Shown: piece after piece, positions 61,012 through 64,000 of the stretch
Layout: each line of letters starts with the position of its first letter
Numbering within the stretch: position 1 is the stretch's first letter
Assembly (NCBI GenBank): GCA_047602475.1
Contig: JASGHE010000006.1
Span: forward strand, 620,001-684,000
Length of the DNA: 64,000 nt
Direction of reading: 5' to 3'
Source: JAEUIE01 sp047602475
GTDB taxonomy: Bacteria > Planctomycetota > Planctomycetia > Gemmatales > HRBIN36
Notes under the pieces: model-generated
Databases searched by the model: none
Seen by the model: the letters and a program-made list of their open reading frames with translations, nothing else
Told to the model about the DNA's origin: nothing
Made by a program: the position numbers and the translations under genes

Positions 61012-61398
61012 TCAACGCTTTTCCTCTGTAACAGGCGGTAAAACTGGAGATGCCGATTCTCTTTTCCGGAATGTGTTGACAAAAAGGCGAACCACATTGG
61101 CCAAAACAAACACCAAACAACCTGTCACCAAAGTATCAAGCAGTGCGAGCAGGTCAAATTGGTTAATAGTTACGACTTTGTAGATGCAGGCGACAGTTGC
61201 CAAGAGAAACATGATCCAAAGTTCTTGCGAGCTCGCGCCGCCTCCGCCAAGTTTGTGAAGCAAGCTTCGTTCAATGGATCGCTTCATGGCCTCCTGCTTG
61301 TTGTTAGATCTCACAACGATACCTAAACGCTGCATAGCCAGCCACGACAGAACAACAGCAAGGAAAATGCCTCCACCAATCAAGATGACTGCGTTCAT
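61012..61398 (-). CDS. Hypothetical 128-residue membrane protein beside a C-box
   Basis: Three or more hydrophobic segments (MNAVILIGGGIFLAVVLSWL; LWIMFLLATVACIYKVVTI; ALLDTLVTGCLVFVLANVV), with a basic loop (NNKQEAMKRSIERSLLHK). Start ATG 61398 with GGAG 5 bases before it; a GTG at 61422 is also in frame. Its promoter region holds a C-box-like operator (61421-61450). Function unknown, probably regulated by the controller protein at 62819. Confidence 0.6.
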   Translation of the reverse strand: MNAVILIGGGIFLAVVLSWLAMQRLGIVVRSNNKQEAMKRSIERSLLHKLGGGGASSQELWIMFLLATVACIYKVVTINQFDLLALLDTLVTGCLVFVLANVVRLFVNTFRKRESASPVLPPVTEEKR

Positions 61399-61420
61399 AG
61401 CATCTCCATTATAGTATGTC

Positions 61421-61450
61421 ACTTATAGTCGATACTCCTATAGTCTACAT
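61421..61450. promoter_or_regulatory. C-box-like controller operator, copy 2
   Basis: Two ATAGTC units at 61425 and 61440 (15 bases apart), within a 26-base core (61425-61450) identical to 62775-62800. From memory, the C.Esp1396I-type operator has the same spacing of two TATAGTC boxes. It lies just upstream of the 61398 gene. Confidence 0.7.
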
Positions 61451-61679
61451 CGATTTACTGTCAATGCAATGGCTCATCATGATACTGCTGGCAATGAACA
61501 CGTAAGCTTACTACCTTACCTGGGAAGATCTGGAGGTTAGCCGCGTAATTACTTTGCCTATTTAACAACCGTGAAAGCGCCATAGGTAACGGAACTGCTG
61601 AACATCAACCGAGCGATCCATAGTAAAATTGGTATTACTGGAAACTGTTCCAGCAGGTGAATCGAATAGGTTCGTGGCT

Positions 61680-61710
61680 AAAAAAAGCCGATCTCTGTTG
61701 AGGATCGGCT
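61680..61710 (-). terminator. Intrinsic terminator of the GYF-domain gene
   Basis: AGCCGATC (61686) pairs with GATCGGCT (61703). On the minus strand the stem is followed by a T run (61680-61686). It lies about 98 bases past the stop of the GYF-domain gene. Confidence 0.8.
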
Positions 61711-61807
61711 AATGCACAATGCTTGGAGCATTTCGACGACTAGTTTCCCTGCACGGACAGATTCTGCGCGACAGGTAATTGCAAGCTGCTTCATGAATAT
61801 CTCAAGT

Positions 61808-62776
61808 CTAAGTTGGAGCTTGCTTTCGTTTCTTCAGGAAGACTGTTGCCAAGAAACCCACGACAAAGATGACTACAGCAGCCCATCCTCGCCCCGTAGC
61901 TCTCGCGGCACTACTCTGCGACTTCCGTAACTCTTCTCGGTAGCGTGGATCACTTTGCCACTTGAGTATCTCATTCCCAGAGAAAATGGTCTGCTTCATT
62001 TTTGAGTGGCTAGGCACTTCTTTTCCAATGAGTGGCCAATAGTCATGCGCCATGGACATAGGCTTGTCGAGCACACGATTGTTCATGGAAGTCAGGTAGA
62101 TGTCTTCGATTTTCCAACTGCCTTGGTCCAGCAGGTGAAATACCCCCTCGATCGCAACAGTCCGCTGATTGTCATCCACATCCTCAAAATAGAAGCCGAC
62201 AAAATGCCCCATGAACTTAGCGGGGGCTGGGGATTGGTCAATGAAACGGAGGTTCTGCCCCAGGTTATGGACGGGTCCTTGGAACATAGCATTGAAGATC
62301 GGATGCAGATTAGGCGTCGAGATGGAACGAAGTTCCACGATATCCTTAGCCGCAAAGTACCGATAACATGGTTCGACGGGGCTTTGAGAAGCCGGGATGA
62401 AGTACCAGATCACTCCTGCCACCAGTGCTATGGCCAGACCAAATAGTACATACTTTTTAAGCTCCGGATTCTTCAGGTATTTCTGAAGTTGAGGATAGCC
62501 TGACCATAGCGGTCTAGTGTTTGGGGCAACAGGTGTCGGCGACGATGGTTCAGAGTGCTGTGCTTGTGGTACCAAGGAAGGCGTAAATCGCATGGCCTGC
62601 CAGTTAGGCTGCCCGACTTGGCATATCATCGAGTCCCAGTTGATTTCACCCGTTTTCAATTTCGCATGCAAATCCAAAGCACTGAAAGGGCCTTGAGGAA
62701 CGTTGTTGACTAACAACCAGTATTGAAGAGAATCTGAAGGTTGCATGGGGTTACCTGTTGATGGAATGTCACTCAT
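61808..62776 (-). CDS. GYF_2-domain membrane protein under C-box control
   Basis: A 322-residue protein. The N-terminal GYF_2-like domain (about 15-75: YWLLVNNVPQGPFSALDLHA) is followed by two transmembrane segments: YVLFGLAIALVAGVIWYFI (about 110-130) and AAVVIFVVGFLATVFLKKRK at the C-terminus. The region between them is probably extracytoplasmic. The ATG at 62776 and its AGGAG lie inside the C-box-like operator, so binding of the controller should block both transcription and ribosome access. Function unknown. Confidence 0.75.
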   Translation of the reverse strand: MSDIPSTGNPMQPSDSLQYWLLVNNVPQGPFSALDLHAKLKTGEINWDSMICQVGQPNWQAMRFTPSLVPQAQHSEPSSPTPVAPNTRPLWSGYPQLQKYLKNPELKKYVLFGLAIALVAGVIWYFIPASQSPVEPCYRYFAAKDIVELRSISTPNLHPIFNAMFQGPVHNLGQNLRFIDQSPAPAKFMGHFVGFYFEDVDDNQRTVAIEGVFHLLDQGSWKIEDIYLTSMNNRVLDKPMSMAHDYWPLIGKEVPSHSKMKQTIFSGNEILKWQSDPRYREELRKSQSSAARATGRGWAAVVIFVVGFLATVFLKKRKQAPT

Positions 62777-62800
62777 AGTCGATACTCCTATAGTCTACAT
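62771..62800. promoter_or_regulatory. C-box-like controller operator, copy 1
   Basis: ATAGTC units at 62775 and 62790. The site sits between the divergent GYF_2 gene (start 62776) and the controller gene (start 62819, 18 bases away). The short distance to the ATG fits the leaderless transcripts known for several C genes. Confidence 0.75.
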
Positions 62801-62818
62801 TGCAGTAACGTCGATGCA

Positions 62819-63064
62819 ATGGCACGACGTCCTTCTGCAACTGATATTCGGGTTCGTTTCGGGTTTGTGATCCGGACGTTGCGTGAATCCAGGGAACTCA
62901 CGCAGGAAGAATTGGCTGATCGGTCGCGGATTCACCGCACCTATCTCAGCGATATCGAACGGGGCTCACGCAACGTGGCGCTCATCAATATCGAACGGCT
63001 GGCCAAGAGCCTTTCGGTCAGTCTGGCAGAACTTTTCAAACAAGTAGATCGCTCCAGCACATAG
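62819..63064 (+). CDS. Restriction-modification controller (C) protein-like Xre regulator
   Basis: An 81-residue Xre-type regulator. Sequence FVIRTLRESRELTQEELADR, then RIHRTYLSDIERGSRNVALI and NIERLAKSLSVSLAELF, matches controller proteins of R-M systems (C.AhdI, C.Esp1396I types): HTH with the RxYxSDIERGxRN pattern and 81-residue length. It should bind its own C-box as a dimer pair, activating at low and repressing at high concentration. No restriction or modification gene is seen in the last 3 kb of the window or near it. Confidence 0.85.
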   Translation: MARRPSATDIRVRFGFVIRTLRESRELTQEELADRSRIHRTYLSDIERGSRNVALINIERLAKSLSVSLAELFKQVDRSST

Positions 63065-63144
63065 CTGATATCTGCCAACACAACAATGCTGCCACGCCGT
63101 GAAGTCCTTAGCTGGGCAGCATTTATTCGACGACAACTGTGAAA

Positions 63145-63792
63145 CTACTTTTGAATATTGAGTTTGAGATGGGTAACATCGAACTGCATTGCAGACACAC
63201 AGGGCAATCGCCTTAACCATCGTTGGAACTGTTGCACCATAAATGCCGCAGCAAGATGGACAGCCATGACGTCAGGTTTGCCGCCAGTTTGCCTTGTAGG
63301 ATTGGGCGTTGGAGAATGCCTAGCGGGTTGATCACTGCAGACGATGTCCATGGCTTCAGTGCCTACCTCACACGTAGCTAAGAACTGAGCCGAGGAATGA
63401 ACCCACAGCCAGTGCATGTTCCTGGTGACAGCCGATTCATTACAGAGGAACACCGCATGCCGCAGCCCCGATTTCCATGAATTGAGATGGGAACGCCGGA
63501 AGCGAGTGTCATAGGTCAGCAGTTCCATTTGCGGATGATACTGATGGGCAATGTTGGCTACGGCATCGACAGCCGGGGTACCCACATCAAAGTCCATAAA
63601 GCCGTATGACATGTCTTTTTCCGTCACGATCCGTTGATCGTACAGTGAGAGGTGCCTGACACGCAATGAGGCTAGAAGGATCGCTACCTGTCTTCCAATG
63701 GGACCTGTCCCTATCACCGCGGCGTGACACTTGGCCAAGCGTGCGTTTACTTCAGATGGTCGTCTCTGTGGTCGAGACTTTCGGTTCTTCAA
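63145..63792 (-). CDS. ThiF-like (E1-type) NAD/ATP-binding protein
   Basis: A 215-residue protein with a Rossmann nucleotide-binding start (AAVIGTGPIGRQVA, about 24-37) and an aspartate in LYDQRIV. This is the ThiF/MoeB/E1 nucleotide-binding fold, but the CxxC zinc pairs and the catalytic cysteine region of full E1 enzymes are not evident, and it is shorter. The start is TTG at 63792, with GGAGGTG 4 bases upstream. It is convergent with the controller gene. Confidence 0.7.
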   Translation of the reverse strand: MKNRKSRPQRRPSEVNARLAKCHAAVIGTGPIGRQVAILLASLRVRHLSLYDQRIVTEKDMSYGFMDFDVGTPAVDAVANIAHQYHPQMELLTYDTRFRRSHLNSWKSGLRHAVFLCNESAVTRNMHWLWVHSSAQFLATCEVGTEAMDIVCSDQPARHSPTPNPTRQTGGKPDVMAVHLAAAFMVQQFQRWLRRLPCVSAMQFDVTHLKLNIQK

Positions 63793-63824
63793 GTCACCTC
63801 CATAAAGAATTAGGCCAACAACCC

Positions 63825-63847
63825 GTCCTTCAGGAAGCCTGAAGGAC
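63825..63847 (-). terminator. Hairpin between two minus-strand genes
   Basis: GTCCTTCAGG (63825) and CCTGAAGGAC (63838) form a perfect 10-bp stem with loop AAG. It lies 12 bases past the stop of the partial gene at the right edge. The T run is weak. Confidence 0.6.
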
Positions 63848-63858
63848 AGGACAGCCGG

Positions 63859-64000
63859 CTACGCAGCCCGCGGAACAGTGATAAAGCGTGCGACCTTATC
63901 TCGCTGTTGCTTCAGCAAGTAGATCACACTTCCTCCCAGCATCAGCGTTCCCAAGGTGCCGAGATAACTCTCCAGGAGCATCGTGGAGAGCATGATGCCC
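63859..64000 (-). CDS. Partial membrane protein at window edge
   Basis: The C-terminal 46 residues of a gene whose 5' end lies beyond 64000. The frame reads ..STMLLESYLGTLGTLMLGGS then VIYLLKQQRDKVARFITVPR and stops at 63859. One hydrophobic segment is visible. It probably shares a transcript or promoter region with the ThiF-like gene downstream. Confidence 0.6.
   Translation of the reverse strand, partial: GIMLSTMLLESYLGTLGTLMLGGSVIYLLKQQRDKVARFITVPRAA

Noticed and set aside
61398..63792. A complete restriction-modification system around the controller
   Set aside because: No methyltransferase or nuclease motif was found in any frame from 60.6 kb to the end.

Overview
The window looks like a piece of a planctomycete chromosome, probably from the Gemmata/Zavarzinella side. 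The clues are two secreted TIGR03000-type proteins, a tryptophan-rich YXWGXW-type protein, many tiny family-restricted proteins, roughly even base composition and loose gene spacing. This placement is an inference. I see no rRNA, tRNA or intact insertion sequence.

Layout. (1) 1-9.3 kb: a CRISPR array (13 repeats, cut by the left edge) and a complete type I-U/I-G cas set on the minus strand: cas4-cas1 fusion, cas2, cas3, csb3/cas8u2, csb1 (cas7), csb2 (cas5-cas6). The repeat reads naturally on the minus strand, so the leader lies between the array and csb2. A small sigma-like gene and a 79-residue gene sit just upstream of the cas genes. (2) 10.3-10.9 kb: remains of a RelE/HigB-type toxin with its Xre-type antitoxin, both damaged. 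(3) 10.9-17.1 kb: a minus-strand run of sigma factor, small HTH-like protein, ImmA/IrrE metalloprotease, NurA-like protein (frameshifted), HerA-type ATPase and a DUF2130 coiled-coil putative nuclease. This is the best candidate here for an undescribed defence system. (4) 17.6-32.5 kb: pyrophosphatase, MgtC, cupin, pyridoxamine-oxidase-like, DUF4142 and FAD/Rieske genes; a molybdenum hydroxylase operon (Fe-S, FAD and Mo subunits, XdhC, MocA); a HAD phosphatase and a sigma factor. (5) 32.8-40.5 kb: CheB/CheR-PAS, histidine kinase and response regulator genes. (6) 40.5-55.2 kb: many short, mostly unrecognised proteins, including a cluster of 30-48 residue single-helix membrane proteins, zinc-ribbon proteins, stress-type proteins, an aldo/keto reductase and a di-haem peroxidase split by a frameshift. 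(7) 55.2-60.6 kb: topoisomerase IB and a bacterial NHEJ set in which LigD is split into a phosphoesterase-polymerase protein and a separate ligase, with Ku between them. (8) 61-64 kb: a restriction-modification-type controller (C) protein with no R-M genes in view, two copies of a C-box-like operator, two membrane-protein genes next to those operators, and an orphan ThiF-like protein.

A cross-cutting observation is that at least six genes (NurA-like, Mo-hydroxylase large subunit, CheB/CheR tail, kinase/regulator junction, di-haem peroxidase, LigD N-terminus) carry a one- or two-base frameshift, often in a short homopolymer, with clearly coding sequence in the shifted frame. This points to residual consensus errors in the assembly, or less likely to widespread decay, and several ORF ends here should be read with that in mind.
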